64,000 nucleotides of DNA from positions 9,678,169 to 9,742,168 of the forward strand of contig NC_133288.1 in NCBI RefSeq assembly GCF_005239225.2, read 5' to 3'. Positions 37,241 to 51,000 of this stretch are shown one piece after another (the stretch's first letter is position 1; every line of letters starts with the position of its first letter). Below the pieces are notes generated by a model. It searched no databases, had not been told where the DNA came from, and saw only the letters and a list, made by a program, of their open reading frames with translations. Made by a program: the position numbers and the translations under genes. The DNA is from Populus alba. Lineage: Eukaryota; Streptophyta; Magnoliopsida; Malpighiales; Salicaceae.

Positions 37241-38044
37241 GAATTTCTCTAGAATATGGTGAATTATAGATAATATTTTTGTTCAAAATTAACTAAAAGT
37301 AAAAATTTGGAACATAAATAATCATATTTTTTTAGAAATTCATGATTTTTGTACTCGACATAGTACAATCTTTGACGCCTTAAATCAAGATTTTATTGAG
37401 ATTTTATTGCATGTTAACATAGCTAGATGTAAAAAGGCGATTATATGATTAGTATTTTTCTAAATATGATTAAGTTTATGTCAAACCTTCAAATACTTGA
37501 ATAATATCATGAGAAGATACTGTAATTTACCCTTCAAGATATAATTAGGTGGGAGAGAATTGTCGCTCCACGTATTGATAATGACGACTCCACAAGCTAA
37601 AATACTACCCACCGGCGGCGACAAAGAAATGTTTGTTGCCTTGACGGGAAGCAGCTTCATAGTCATCTTTGTGGGTTAGCCTTTGACCCCAAAGATGTGT
37701 TGGATCAGCACCTAACTTGACTTTTCGGTTTCCGTCTCGAATTCCAAATTTTTAGGTGGATGGCTACGGACATAGCCAGAGTCATGTGATCAAGAAGGCA
37801 CCATAAAATCAAAGGCTCTTTCCTTGTCTTTGCTGCGAGGATCGAAGGAGATGTTGTTGAGGTAGGGCACTTGACCAGCTCATGATGAGTTACAATTCAT
37901 TTGAATATTTATATATGATTTCAGATCATGGAGTTCTCTAGCAGACTACCATGCAATATAGCCAATAACCAGTTCGAGCGACTTCTCTGGAAGGTTTCTT
38001 CAACAGGCTAGCTACCTGCTCACCATAAGTTTTTTTTTCATGGC
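37241..38044. other. Intergenic stretch
   Basis: A GC-richer patch at 37550-37880 carries only a 61-codon minus-strand ORF with no motif. Confidence 0.4.
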
Positions 38045-38195
38045 TTTCATAGGGTATTTTAAAAAATTATGATAGAAATTGTGTGGAAATATATTAAAAA
38101 ATATATTTTTTTAATTTTTAAAAGTTTATTTTTCATATCAGCATATCTAAATAATAAAAAAATATTAAAAAATAAAAAAAATAATTCAAATCAAA
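38045..38195. mobile_element. AT-rich MITE-like element, family B, copy 6
   Basis: Carries gaaatatattaaaaaatat, tttttaatttttaaaagttt and atcagcatatctaaataat blocks in family order. Confidence 0.5.
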
Positions 38196-39279
38196 GTCAG
38201 TATCTCCATACAGTTAGAATGACTGGTCTCATCATACATGATGCTTTTTAATTCTTTTTAACTTATCCCCACTCTAGGCAGTAAATAATGAAATAGGATC
38301 ATTGACTTATTCATCCTTGTGCCTAATTCACTTTCTGTGGCACTATAATGGAGTAATTATAGTGATGTGGACGTGACTGTGCTTTATATTCGGCTATCGA
38401 CCGATGGATCAAAAGTCATGTCCAAAAATCCCAAATTCTTAATCTTTTTGATTGATTGAGTCAAATTAGCAAACTCATTCATGAACATTGCAATCTTATA
38501 TAGTTGACGCCAACTCAGCTGGCAACCATGCAAGAAGTCTCCATCATATCAATATGATCATATATTTATGGGGTTAATTTCTCTTAGAAATACTTGCAAT
38601 TTAATTTTATTACTTGATGATCTTCGTCAGTTTAAGTTAATTTATGATTCCATGTGATATTCTTGTTTTTGATGCTCTCCCAAATTAACTCAATTCTAGA
38701 TTTGATCTAATTAAATTAATGTTTGAGAGTTAACTATAGTTTTAATTTCTTCAATTCTTGTAATGAAAGACACATAACAACACACGGCTAGTTAAACTGC
38801 TCAAGTCTTGTTAGTTTGTGTTTCTCCCTTTCCCCGGGACTTGGAATCAACTCTGTATTGTCTGAACTCTTGCGGAGCAGTGATATTAATAGTCAAATAG
38901 CTAGTAAGTTCATGGCTTAACGGGCAGGAGGACATGCCTGCTTTTCTTCATAAAATCTCTCTTTTTTTTGCCTTTTATGAAAAAATATCAACGTTGAATC
39001 TTTCTTTCTTTTGTATAGTAATAATAATAATACCTCACAAGTACACATGTATTGACAAATTAAAATGACTCTACGTACCGTGTCTTTATTCTTCTTACAT
39101 ACTTTGCTTGACAGGATTTTACAGAGCTAAAGCTAAACGTCCATGGATTGGTTATTATAGTCCTAAAGTGGAATTGTACATCGTTTTCATGACAAGGGAT
39201 CAACGTGGAGATGATTGTTTCAGCCTTGTAGTTGCAGTCTAGAAACCGGCGCGTGGCATTGTATAACTCGGGCTACCAG
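38196..39279. other. Intergenic stretch
   Basis: Contains a short perfect inverted repeat at 38341-38364 (CACTATAAT, 6-bp spacer, ATTATAGTG). No gene. Confidence 0.45.
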
Positions 39280-39455
39280 AGCTTTTTATATTACCATAAA
39301 GAGTATTTTTATTTAAAAATATATTAAAATAATATTTAGTATTTTTTAAAAATTTACTTTTACATTGAAACTATACAAAAACACTAAGAAAAAAATTAAT
39401 CTAAGATAAAAAAAATTAATTTTTTTAAAAAAATACTTTTAAAACATATAATCAA
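39280..39455. mobile_element. AT-rich MITE-like element, family B, copy 7
   Basis: Carries aaaaatatattaaaataat, tattttttaaaaatttactt and aaaaatacttttaaaacata in family order. Confidence 0.55.
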
Positions 39456-41298
39456 GTATTATTAAGACACTAATTGCAGTCAAGCGTGTTGCTAACTCCC
39501 AAAATAATTAGAGGAGGAGATATAGCTGTGATCTTGGGGAAATGGGGAGGACTTTGTCACCGATGGAACTTTCAGGTTGCCTCGATTGGACGAGCAAAGC
39601 ATAAAAACCATCCAATACACCCTCTTGGTGAAAGTGATGCACCGCCTAAAATAGTAATATGGCAACATCATACTTTTTTACATCCACTCTCTTTTTTCGT
39701 CACATAATATTTTATATTGTTGCTGTTATAATTATAATAATAATTATTACATGCTCGTTAAGCCACTATGAAACCCTTTTCTTCTCGCAAATAGGGCTCC
39801 CAACTTTTTAAAGCGTCTAGCACCAATTGATGGTCTCGTCCATCTTGCATAACTGTCTTGGCTGTACTTAATTATTGGTTAAGAACCCATTGTTTGAAGG
39901 CCTTAAAGAGCTCACGGAGGATAGATTAAGCTTCTTTTAATTACAACTAAAGTGAGTTTTCAGCTAGTGGCGATCTCTAACAAAGCAAGGGAAAAGGGTA
40001 GGATTTGAGGCGGGTAAAGCAGTGTCGAAAGGCAAATAATAATAATAATATTAATCAAAAGAAAAAACAGAGGAATATTTGTAGATTCAATCTTCCCATG
40101 AGACTGCCAGCCAACGAGGGAACAATACACATCAAAGAATCACGTTCGTGTTGTTGATGCTCTCTTGTCTGCTGCCTTGTTTTCATCTGATTGTTGAAGA
40201 GATGAAATATGAATCCTCTCTCAATCTATGCGTCGCGGGCAATCATTTGGCAGACCAGTTGGCGCAGCACTACACAAATCGAGGCCCTTGTCACCATGTC
40301 CATTAAGGCCGACTTGTAACTGTACAGATTATAATGGTCGGTCGTCTTCGAGTTCTTAACAGTTCAAAGAAGGGTCCTGTGTTGTCGTCCTCGTAAGTTT
40401 TTTATTAAATATAGGGGATGTTCTTTACCTGTAAATCCGGCTCACCTCAGCTCAGTATACCTTTACTAATGATTCCTAACGGCTCCAAGAACCCACTAGC
40501 AAGTGCTTCTTGGCTCGATGCTTTTCAGTTTGAAATAAGAGCAATTCTTTGCTTTCTTAACGGGCATCGAGAGAGATGAAAATGTGTTTTCTGCACACGA
40601 AAACAAACCTCTTGCTCTCTCAGGAGCCACGGCTATTGCGGTATCTCGGACATGGACCTCAATACAGAGACCACGACTGCAGCGCCTGTCTTTCCATGAA
40701 GAATTGACATTTGCGGAAAAAAGTAGAAGTTATGTAGAGCCCAATTCCCGAGAGGTTTTGAATTTCAACCTCTTGTGACCTCGGGAAAACAGAAAAGAAA
40801 ACGCATATAAAACTCCATTGACGCCACTCAACTTCAAGGGCAGCTTCTATTGGGAAAAAAATTACGGTGACAATCCATCACCAATATGTAATTCTCCTTC
40901 CTCGTCAGATTTCACCCTAGCTTGCAGACAGCCAAGGCTTCTGACAATAACTTGTAAAGTTTTTAACGTCTGCAACAAACATGAATATTTGCTTTTGTTA
41001 CAAGCTAATACAATATTTCCTAAAAACCATGTCAGGCTAAGCTCAGAGGAATCCCCCCATATGTTTACAGTACACATTTTACAGTAGGAGCAAGGGGGTA
41101 TTCAGGTGACGACTATCATTCCAGAGAAGTCCATCAAACCTTTGGATACTTCGCCTTGCAATTGTTTGACCAGTTGCCTGTTACGCAGATTACAAGGACT
41201 GTCCAACAATAGTGCTTTGATGCAGTTTTTTTTTCTTTCAAGGCCTGTGACCTCTGGTAGCCACAAGTATAAAACGCTGTTTTCATCGAGGGCTGTTT
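39456..41298. other. Intergenic DNA and presumed 3' UTR of the NERD1-like gene
   Basis: Two GC-richer patches, 39480-39700 and 40080-40800, carry short ORFs without recognised domains, including two overlapping ones at 40202-40306 and 40209-40319. The last few hundred bases next to 41299 should hold the 3' UTR. Confidence 0.4.
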
Positions 41299-44200
41299 TC
41301 ATCGAGCAGCAGATGAGGCGCGTGGTTTCTCCTTTATGGAGTTCAAGTGTTGTGTGACAAAAATAACTCCCATTACAATTAAAAGGCAACCAACCAGTGT
41401 GCTGAAGAAGAGGGCACCTGGTGACCTGGTCTGGACAAAGCCATACACCCCATTTGATGTCACAACAATTAGGTCAGTAAGTCCATCATTTGAGAAATCC
41501 TCGCAGATCAGAGCATGGGTGGGTGGTGCAGGAAGATCAACCGACGTCTGGATACTCCCTCCAGGAGATATAACTGAAGCCTCTTGATCACCAGCTGCGA
41601 GGATCATTTGTTGATTGTCACGTGCGCGCAAAGAAAATGCCTTCAATGTGGGGACCACCATACCGCCTTCCATCATCCCCGATGGAGAAGGAAGGTTTGA
41701 CCATGTAGCACCTGTCGATATTTGCCATTGCCAAACAGCATCGTGACCATGCAGGCCAGGGGAGTACGATGTCACCTGAAAGAAAAGGTACATTTCTCAA
41801 TCTTCTTATTGCAATAACACAGGGCAAAGACGAGAGTGTGTTTACTGATGTATTGATACCACAGCATGGAAACTCCTCACTCCCGAAACCAAATAGTGTT
41901 AATTCAAATACTACAGTACAGGTGATGGACCAGCACTCCTTGAACAACTTCTGACATCTAAGAAAAGAAGCTAGGTCTGGATTAAAACATACCTCCCCTC
42001 GGTTTGTTAAGAAGACAACATCACCATGACTCCCCTTGCGATGCCTGTGGCCATCACCTCTTGGGATGAGAATAGGGGTTGCCACCTCTAAAGAAGATAC
42101 ATCAGTCCGACCAAAATTTCTGCCGAAATCTCCATGTTGGAATAAGATGAGTGGTGAATGATGATGACATATAGAAGCATTGAAAAGTTGCTCTCGCACA
42201 GGTACACCTGAAGTTGCAACAGCCCAACATGGTTGCAACACTTCCATCGATCCACTAACAACAGTCTGCTCAGCTCCATTTCCTCCAACAGCCTGAGGAG
42301 ATGAAAATGTCAACCGTTACAATGAACACACATAAATCCAGCCAACCTTTCCCAATAAATGCCTCAGTTTTTTATCAACGTAGTTTTTAACAGGTCTTTG
42401 TTTTATCTGTGTATTTGAGTTTTCTGTTGTGTCAAGTTTTCTTGCATGCAAAAAGCCTCAAACTCACCCCCATACCTTGAATCTATAAACAAAAGAAAAG
42501 GTTAAACAAAAAGAGTTTTCAGATTGGCCATGGACCTAAAATGATGAATAGCACAAAACTAGATGGGATTTTGCAAGCTCATTTCCAATTAACAACACAG
42601 CAAACTATATTGTTGTCGTCTGGGTCAATTGAGAAATGTTTTCATGGCACAGAAACAAAGCATTCCACAAAAAGCAAAAGATTTAGGGCATATCATATAA
42701 TATGTATTTCAGAGAGAGCATATTTGGAGCATATATCATAATCCAAGAGACAATAGAAAATACACTCGTATGGTTTTGATTGCCTTAGATGAAAGAAACA
42801 ATTGCACACCTGAACATGATCTAGGACTCCGTCACCATTGATATCAGCATGAAGGCCACCGTCTTGAAGATGAAGCTGATGAAAGCAATGAAATTCATCA
42901 AACTTGCTAGAACTGCTGGAACAAATAATATAACAAGCAGTTGAAATCATATCAATTAAAGAGCACATTCAACTTTCATATTTACATGAATAAGCAGAGG
43001 GCCTCGAGGGTTTTCAAGATCAAATCTCTAAATGAAAAGGAGCACATATGCCTGACATGGTAGGTTTAACAGCAAGAAGACGACTGGCACATGATTAGTG
43101 TGCCAATTAACAGCTGAATTTCATTCTTAGCTATAAGATGTTCTTCCATATAAACTACATGATGGCACAATGCCATGTTTCCAACATTTACCTTACACAG
43201 GGTGCGGCCGGATGCCAAATGAACAGCTTCTATCCCTTCTTTTTGATGAGCCACAACAACATTAGGAAGCCACCAAAGCTGAGTGTAGTTTGTTATGGTT
43301 GGAATATATTTAGATGGCTGCAGCAACAAAGTATAATAGACAAACATCATTTATCAAACACTGAATAGGTAAATTTGGAGGGTTGACTCATATATGAAGC
43401 AAGGCAAGCTAAGTAGCATTGCTTATGCAAATCTACTGGTTTTCAGGTAAAAAAATTTCATAGAGTAAAAGATTCATATAAAAGCACAAAAGAAGAATGG
43501 GGTACAATCATTCCCTGGAAAAAGTCCAGACCTCATCCTGAGAGGTGTGATAGAATAGACATGTCAATTCAAAATCATAATTCACAAACACCAGCAACAT
43601 AATGCCATTCCCACACAGGAAAAGTTAAATCCATATCACTTCTAGTTCTTTTAATGAAACCAATATGCCCAACTAAGGGGAGTAATTATTTCAGTAGCCT
43701 CCAACCATCCTACAGAAATAGGAGCCAGATATGGTTTTTCAGAGGATTTCACACTTGAGTGGCAAAAAGTTTGTATCAAAGGCACATAGTCAAGTTTTCA
43801 AATTCCGGTAAATCATAAAAAAGAGTCAAAGTTTCAAGTGAAAGAAGTTATTTAAATGACGTACTGAACACATGCTAAAAAGTGCCGAGCATAAATTAAT
43901 GACAAATTTTGATCCTCTATCAAAGGCACATGCATGTGTAATAAATCCTGCCTAAGCTTTTGGGGTAAAGACATAACCACTAGGAAATAAAGCCGATGGT
44001 ATATAATGATTTTTGCTACTGTCAAAATCCAGTTGGTAAGGTTATCAGCAAATCTTACCTTCTTTGATTTTGTTGAGCCAGCATATTTTGCAGCTTCCCC
44101 AATCAGGTTTGAAATTTTCTTTGCTGAGTCTTTTCCAGGAGGATGGTTTTCCTCAGGCTTGTGGAAAGGGTAGTTTGTTGTCTTTCCATTTGATTTTTTT

Positions 44201-47200
44201 GATGTTTTTCTTTTATGGTGCCTAAAGTGCGATAGCTGCAACACAGTATCTTCTCTCCTATCCTGATACAGAGATGAATGAATGTGCCGAAAATAATTAC
44301 CTCTAATATATATATAAAATAAAATCAAATAAACCAAGATGATGAATCAAATGCATAGCAACATTTTCTGGCATTCTTACCCAGTGATGTGGCATAACTC
44401 CAAGGATTGATTCCCTAAATTCCCTGCATTCAAACTAAGGTGTAACATGCCTCAGAAAGCTTAGCTTTAAAAAAATGAAAATTATCCGATGCTTATCCTA
44501 CTTTAAATAAATTTTTGCAGGGTTGATTTCAGCTTTTGTTTTTTCCTTCTTTTCTTTTTCTTTTTTTGGTACGGCATGTTGTTATCAATAACATGAATCT
44601 ATTGTTTTGTATCTGCCTTGAGTTGAAAGCTACCTCTCCTGGATGGCGACTGTTTAAAGCATGCACATCAAGCTTGTAGTTATGTTGTGGAATCAACTGT
44701 GATGCAGCGTCTGAAGACTGTGGTTCAATGTTCTAAAAGCACAAAAATGAAAACCTTGGGTGTTAAAAAAGGGAGAATACATTCCATAGCAGAACAATAG
44801 CAATACTCATCAATTATGTTCTAATAACAACAATTCCTGCCCAAATTAATGCTCTCAAATTGCCTGTGAATTTTCAGAGCCCACGTGGATGGGTGCATTA
44901 CAGTATGCATTCCTGGAAAGTTACACCACAATACCATTTGAAGTATTCCTCATTTTGCTCAATTTTCACTACATAATATATAGAACATGAGGTATACTTA
45001 GAGAAATTTTTTGAAGAACAAAGGAAATTTATGCATAAGAGATAACAGCGTCAAAGAGTAAAACAAAATGCAATTTTGTGATCACCCTGCTGATGCATTC
45101 TTTAACTCCAGAACAATGTAATTGGAACACTCAAATATTCAGGTTTCAAAACAGGACATTCCAAGTAGTAGTTGCGGCCTACTAAGTAATGAACAAGATT
45201 TCCCTTCCCAGATGAGTAAAAGGTAAGGGGCATGAATCAAAATGACAGTTCCATAAAACAATTGATGATAAACAAAGATTACGCAAGAAAACTAAGAACA
45301 AGTGTTTAGATTATATGTCACCTCATTCTTTCTGCTCCATCGAAGGGCACCAGTTCGACCAACAAAAGCATACAAGGCAAAATGGCGTAGATTCATGGTT
45401 CCAGAGTTCTCTGATGGCTACCAAGGATACAAAAAGCAATGCATAATTTCCCAGATGCCGGCAAAAATGAAAAGGAGAACAACAAGAACTTGTTATTGCT
45501 AGTTTGCATTGATCATGTATTAAAGAATGGAAAACTCAGTGGCTTAAAATGACAACGCAATCAAAATATCTGTAAGGAAGACAGGTTCTTTCTCAATAGT
45601 CAGAGAAGAATGATCAGGAAGTTTATATCCATTTAGAACTTGCACGCAACTTTCAACAGGTTGCCCACTTATGGATCTAAAAATACCATCACTTTAGGAT
45701 TTTTCAATAGCAAGTGCTAGTGTCCTAATAGTGGTTGCTAGGCTTATTCGAAAATAGATCAAGTTGCAAGAATGTGAATCACATTGTCAAAAGAATATGC
45801 CAGAAATGTCCATACCTCTTTCTCACTGGCACTTCTTCTATGCTGCTCAGCATTTTTCTCTGCCATGCCAATTTCTTCAAAAGGATCTGAATAAATCTGA
45901 AATAGCACATAAAACACATACAATCTTACAGGACCTCTATAAAATAGATGATGCTAGCAAGTTGTTGAAGGAAGTTTGGTTTCAATCTATCAAAACATAA
46001 GACTACAGATTCAAGAACCAACAATCTGATTAGCAAGGATTGCATCAGACAATGCATATATTAGATTGGTAAAAATAAGAAACATTTAAAAGCAATATTC
46101 ACTCTAGAGTGGGCATATGAACAGGACTTCAAAGAGAAAATTGACTTTAAGTGGGCCTGAAATACAATTCTGTCTTTTCACAATTTAAAGCCAATGCATT
46201 ATCCATGCTATTGATTTGAGTGGTAATCATTAAATTCAGGCCCATGATATGCTCCTATTTTTACAATTTAAATGCACAAAAAAAGAATAACAAAAAATCT
46301 GATAACCATGTAATCAACTTTACAACACAAATTAAGTTCTTGTTTTTCTTTTTCCAATAAGACAATCAAGTGTATGGAAGAAGATAAAAACAAGAAATGC
46401 TGAGAACGCAAAATCACAACTAACATACATGTGGCTGCATTTCCATTCTCCCACCAATAATAACCAATCCAGAATCCCCATGCTTCAATGTATAGTTACT
46501 TATTGATATTGCAATCTCCCTATGATGTGCATTATGCGGAAAATCCTCCTGCACACAAAATAAAATGTGAAAGAGTGAGCAAACAACATTAAAAAAACAA
46601 ATACTCAAGACCACTAATGATAACGACTTTCAGAACCTGCAAATTAGTTTCCCAAAGCTTCTTAAGGTTATGATCAAAGCACATAACAGACCACCCTGAG
46701 GTTACAACAACCAAAACTTGCTTTAACGGATGCCCTTCCTTATATCTCCTATCAATTACACCAGTAGCCATTGCCACTGCGCGTCTACCTGCCGCAACCC
46801 GTGTTTTATCAGGCAATAGTGATAGTTCGGTTAACAATCTTGCTTCACTAAACCCCTCATCTACTCTCCTCAAATGCGGCTCCAGCACCTAAAACACACA
46901 CATACATACCCAAAAAAATAAAAAAATAAAAAGATAGAGGACATGTTTTCAAAATCTAAGAAGTAAACAAGTGTAGTTTTCACAATTTGTGCAAAAAATA
47001 CTAAAATAGAAGCATAGAAGAATTACAAGTCACCACACGAAAACGAAATCGTTTTCAAAATCATGCAGTCTAGAAAATTCGAGGAAGAAAACATTATGGC
47101 TAAAACAGAAATTTAAAAAACGACAAGTCATTAGCACCAGAATCGGGACCTGGATTTTGGCGTCGTGAGTGGCGACAAGAATTTCTTTCTTGCCGTCGCC

Positions 47201-47483
47201 ATTAAGATCGGAAACAATCGGCGGGGGAAGACGGTCAGTCTCGTATTTGATTGGATACTCATCGGTTAAATGAAACCATGCCTCTCTGAAAGAGAAATCT
47301 CCTTCGTGCTGTATTTAAAAAGAAAAAGAAAAGGATGAAATTTGTGTTAATTAGGGGTTAGAAATAGCGACTATTTTGAAGAAAAAAAGAGGGGGGGTTT
47401 AGGGTTTTGAAAGAGGAGACCTGGAGAGAGAAGAAGATGGAGAACGCTGAGAGCATGAGGATGGCCAAATCGCGTTTTCTCAT
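41299..47483 (-). CDS. NERD1: NERD1-like FG-GAP repeat membrane protein, complete, 13 exons
   Basis: Arabidopsis NERD1 is, as I recall, a Golgi-associated plant-specific membrane protein acting with the exocyst in root growth and wall deposition. Exons: 47483-47421, 47308-47150, 46888-46637, 46548-46429, 45896-45816, 45417-45322, 44732-44634, 44434-44381, 44262-44059, 43317-43192, 42875-42810, 42292-41993, 41775-41299. All junctions are GT-AG and phase 0, giving 698 residues. Residues 1-20 form a signal-like helix (MRKRDLAILML then hydrophobic). Calcium-loop FG-GAP motifs occur at 55-63 (DLNGDGKKE), 429-437 (DINGDGVLD) and, worn, 633-641 (DFSNDGLTD). A Lys/Arg-rich segment lies at about 321-335. 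Residues 661-681 form a C-terminal membrane span with a short basic tail, so the bulk should face the lumen. The start gives the signal helix directly. The family match is strong; the paralogue name is from memory. Confidence 0.92.
47395..47407 (-). promoter_or_regulatory. Telo-box (AAACCCTAAACCC) in intron 1 of the NERD1-like gene
   Basis: On the coding strand two telomere-type units lie 14-26 bases inside intron 1. Telo-boxes near transcription starts are common in plant genes of dividing tissue. A role here is inference. Confidence 0.5.
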
Positions 47484-48099
47484 TTTGGATGGAATTTAAT
47501 CCGATTCTCGGCTTCTGTATCGTGCTGGTAGATCAAGACTGAGAATGTTCGTTATTCCACCCTCACCTCACTCCCTCGCTCGCTCGCTCATGCATTGCAG
47601 AATGCAGACCCCTTCTGGTTGGTGGGTCGGTAATGAACTGTTTCAGAAGTTCAGCTGGCTCAGCGAAAAGTTAAACGACATGTCGTTTATTAATGGACTA
47701 CACGTCTTGCTGGGTCCCGCCTCTTTTACAGAATGATTATTTTTACAATCACGGGCGGCTACAAAAAGTTATGGCGAACAATTTCCACCTCGATGTGATC
47801 ATGTGGTAGTATTGAATCAAGAATTCTTAAACCAAGTTAAAGATGAAAATTTCCAAGTAAGAAACTTCGAAAATTCATATACCCTGGAATAATTCGGGTC
47901 CAGGTTTCTGTCCATTTCAGCGGAGGTCTAAACCACCACCATATGTACAAACTTACTAGATGAAACATGATTTTGGCAGATGACAAGAATCAGTCTCGAA
48001 TCACAAAAAAAATGGAGCCAAATACCATGACAGCAATGCTCAATATCATAGCTGAACCTTGACGCGCCCAATCGAGGGATCGGTGATAGGAGGATCACT
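47484..48099 (-). promoter_or_regulatory. NERD1-like promoter, overlapping the MORC 3' UTR; 18-bp perfect palindrome
   Basis: This gap separates the MORC stop from the NERD1-like start, so promoter and upstream 3' UTR must share it. TAAACGACATGTCGTTTA at 47672-47689 is a perfect 18-bp palindrome about 190 bp before the ATG. Related motifs lie in intron 2 (47041-47056) and in the MORC promoter (57355-57370). Confidence 0.5.
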
Positions 48100-51000
48100 T
48101 CATGCGACCTTTTCACTTTGTTGCTGCATGATCTTTTGTTTCCTTTTAGTCTCCAGGTGCGAAGCAAGTTGAGCACACTTCCTCTTGGCTTGTTCCAACT
48201 CTTTCTCTAATTCCTCAACCTGATATTTGACCAATAAATACATAATTTGCTATTGTTTTTCAAACTTCAAAACTTGGTCGTGATTTACAGAATTTTTAAG
48301 TCAAGACCAAAGGTGATGCGATGCCGACTCTACCTACCGTTTGTTTCAATTCAGTCTCCTTCTTTGCGTATTCTTCACACCTGTAGAAAGTAGGGTATTG
48401 GGTGTGATTTATTGACCAGAACGTATAGGACAGCATAAAAATCAAGAAACGCACCAACATTACAGGTCAACTGTTAAATTTGAGTGAGATTTCAGAAGTT
48501 CACTGTATGAAAGGTCTAAATGACATTGGACATTTCATCAGAAACGGATCTCACGCGCACGTGCACACTCAAACACAGACACGTGTAATTATCTAAAATA
48601 CCAAATTTTAGAACTATTAACATTTTTGGCCTCTGCTTTGGCTGTCAAGCTACCTCCGAAGGGAAAAACAATCACGTCCTTAACAACAGAGGCATATTCC
48701 ATTTATAATTTCCCAGAGCTTAATTTGAAAACAGCATGCAGATAATAGAGCGCAGTCAATGTAAGGCATGATGCTACATTCTGAACTTCCAGATTTGAGT
48801 ATAAAATATGCACCTCATAAAAAGTTCGATGTTCTCTTCACATATCTGATCAATTGGCTTAGATCCAAGACCATCATCAGATATAACTCCATTGTAAGAT
48901 CCCTGCAAAAAGAGGCAATGAACCATGAATGTTAACATATTAATGATGTTCAGACAGCAAGTTGTTTAAAACCAGGTAATAATTCTTCTGGACATGTTGA
49001 TTGTTTGTCCCAACTCTTTTTTTTCTGCTTTCAGGCTCTTTACTTAAAAGCAAAGGTAAAAGTACCAAGTGTAGACACTTAGAACTTAAAAGCCACCCAC
49101 CCTGGTTTGAAATGATTGGGTGACAATTTAGCTACGGATTGAGAAAATACAAGTCTCTATCAAACAGTTTTGAGTGTAAATGGCCAAGGATGCTAATGAT
49201 AGAACTTCATGTAAGTCAGTCTGCATGTGCCCATGGTGAGCAGATGCAAAGGTCAAAGAAATATGCACTAAGAAAAGGGTGAGTAGAATCACTTACAGCT
49301 GCCAACCCAATAATGGACTCTTCCACAGGTAAATCACTCTGGCTGGTGCTTCCAGGTTGCCTATTGCTCCTAGTGATAGGTTGATCCAGATGCATTTCCT
49401 CTTCATTAGTTGGAAGATCAATGTTATGCCGGTTAGCAGGCAATTGCTTTTGTGTTTTAACTGCACCTTGCTTTAGAATATCAAGTGATTTGACACCAGG
49501 AGGCAGAATTCCAAGCAAGTGACAATGGCGTTTCCTGTCTCAAAAAAAAAAAAAAAAAAAAACACTCAAGTTTAGATTCCTTGTCCTGTACATAAGCATT
49601 CAAACACAGTTCACATAAATAATTTAGTTAATAACCCTGTTGTATCCTTTATTCTTTCATCGATGATTGCAAATGAACGCTTACAACAAATAAATACAAT
49701 TGCAATATAGTTGAAAAGTGCAGCCACTATAAGCAGTTCAAGGCTTTGAATATCTTAGCAACACAAACTATTCAATTCACAAGTTCACAACTGCCTCGTT
49801 GCCTGTAGTAATCCAATGATTTGAACTTTGCCCCTAAATTCATTAATACCATTCCAGAATTTTATTTCCTTTGTATTATACTCAAGATTCAGCAAAACCC
49901 AATCCAAAAAATGTTACAATCCCATCTAGAGTTTCTGCTAAAATTGTTTCTATGTATTCACACATAATCCAAGTTAGAGCTTATGTTGAGTTCTTTTGGT
50001 GTCAGTCAAGGCACAAATCCAGCAGAGCCAGCAGGGTAAGGTAAATTGAAAAGGAGAATAAAAGAGAAACCCCGTGTCATTAAATAGGATTTTCTAAAAA
50101 TGCTTCACAGGACCAACAGAAGGCAAAGCAAATTTTGCAGTTTGCAAGCCAATCTTTCAATATTGAGACACAAAATAAGTCATTTCCAACAGTGTAAAAA
50201 TATCTCAGCAAAGGATTTCAAGTACACCTTCCTCTCCCCCATGAGAAAGGAAATAAAAGGAAATAATTACTACACATGCATTCTCCCCCCAACAATTTCC
50301 AAGATTTGCAAACTGCAAGAAGTGAATATACAGTAACAAACCAGAAATCCATAACCATCTGTTTCAGTCTAGCTTCCAATCGAATATACAATGACGACCT
50401 CTCAAAATCCTGCTTATCATGTGCAGGTTCTATAAAATTTGCTTCAAGAACTCCTATAATCAGAAAGCAGTAAGTAGCTGACAATTCAAGGAAAAACATT
50501 AGACAACAGAAATTGAGAGAAAAGTTTGAATACCAACAACACCGTTCCCTTTTACTGCAGCATCACCAGTGACTTTCCAGAAGGGCTGCAATAATGCAAA
50601 AAGACTAACCAATGAGTTGCATAATAACTATGTTGCTGATTTGCTTTTATCCAATCCATAGGCATTTCTAATGCAAGGAGAGCAGGTACTGAAAAGTTTC
50701 ACATGTTTTTGCTACTTTCAAAACAATATAGTGGCTGAACATCAAAATATATTACATAAGAGTTTAAAATCTTCCATGTTATGCAGTTTTTTCCATGGAA
50801 TGCACCAGTAGGAAAACATACAAAGGATGCATCAAACTACATGAAAAAAATGGGAGAAAAATACAAAACATACCCTGATGAGTCGGTTTTTATGGTACAC
50901 ATTGAATCCAGAAACAGAAAGAGCAGGAGCCTCTTTAATGAAACCAACCGTTGTCTCCACAGTGACCTAATGCAACCCCCCGCCACCCAAAATAAATGAA

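Noticed and set aside
42541..43368. Plus-strand ORFs across NERD1-like introns and exons
   Set aside because: Shadows of the antisense exons and open introns; no independent support.
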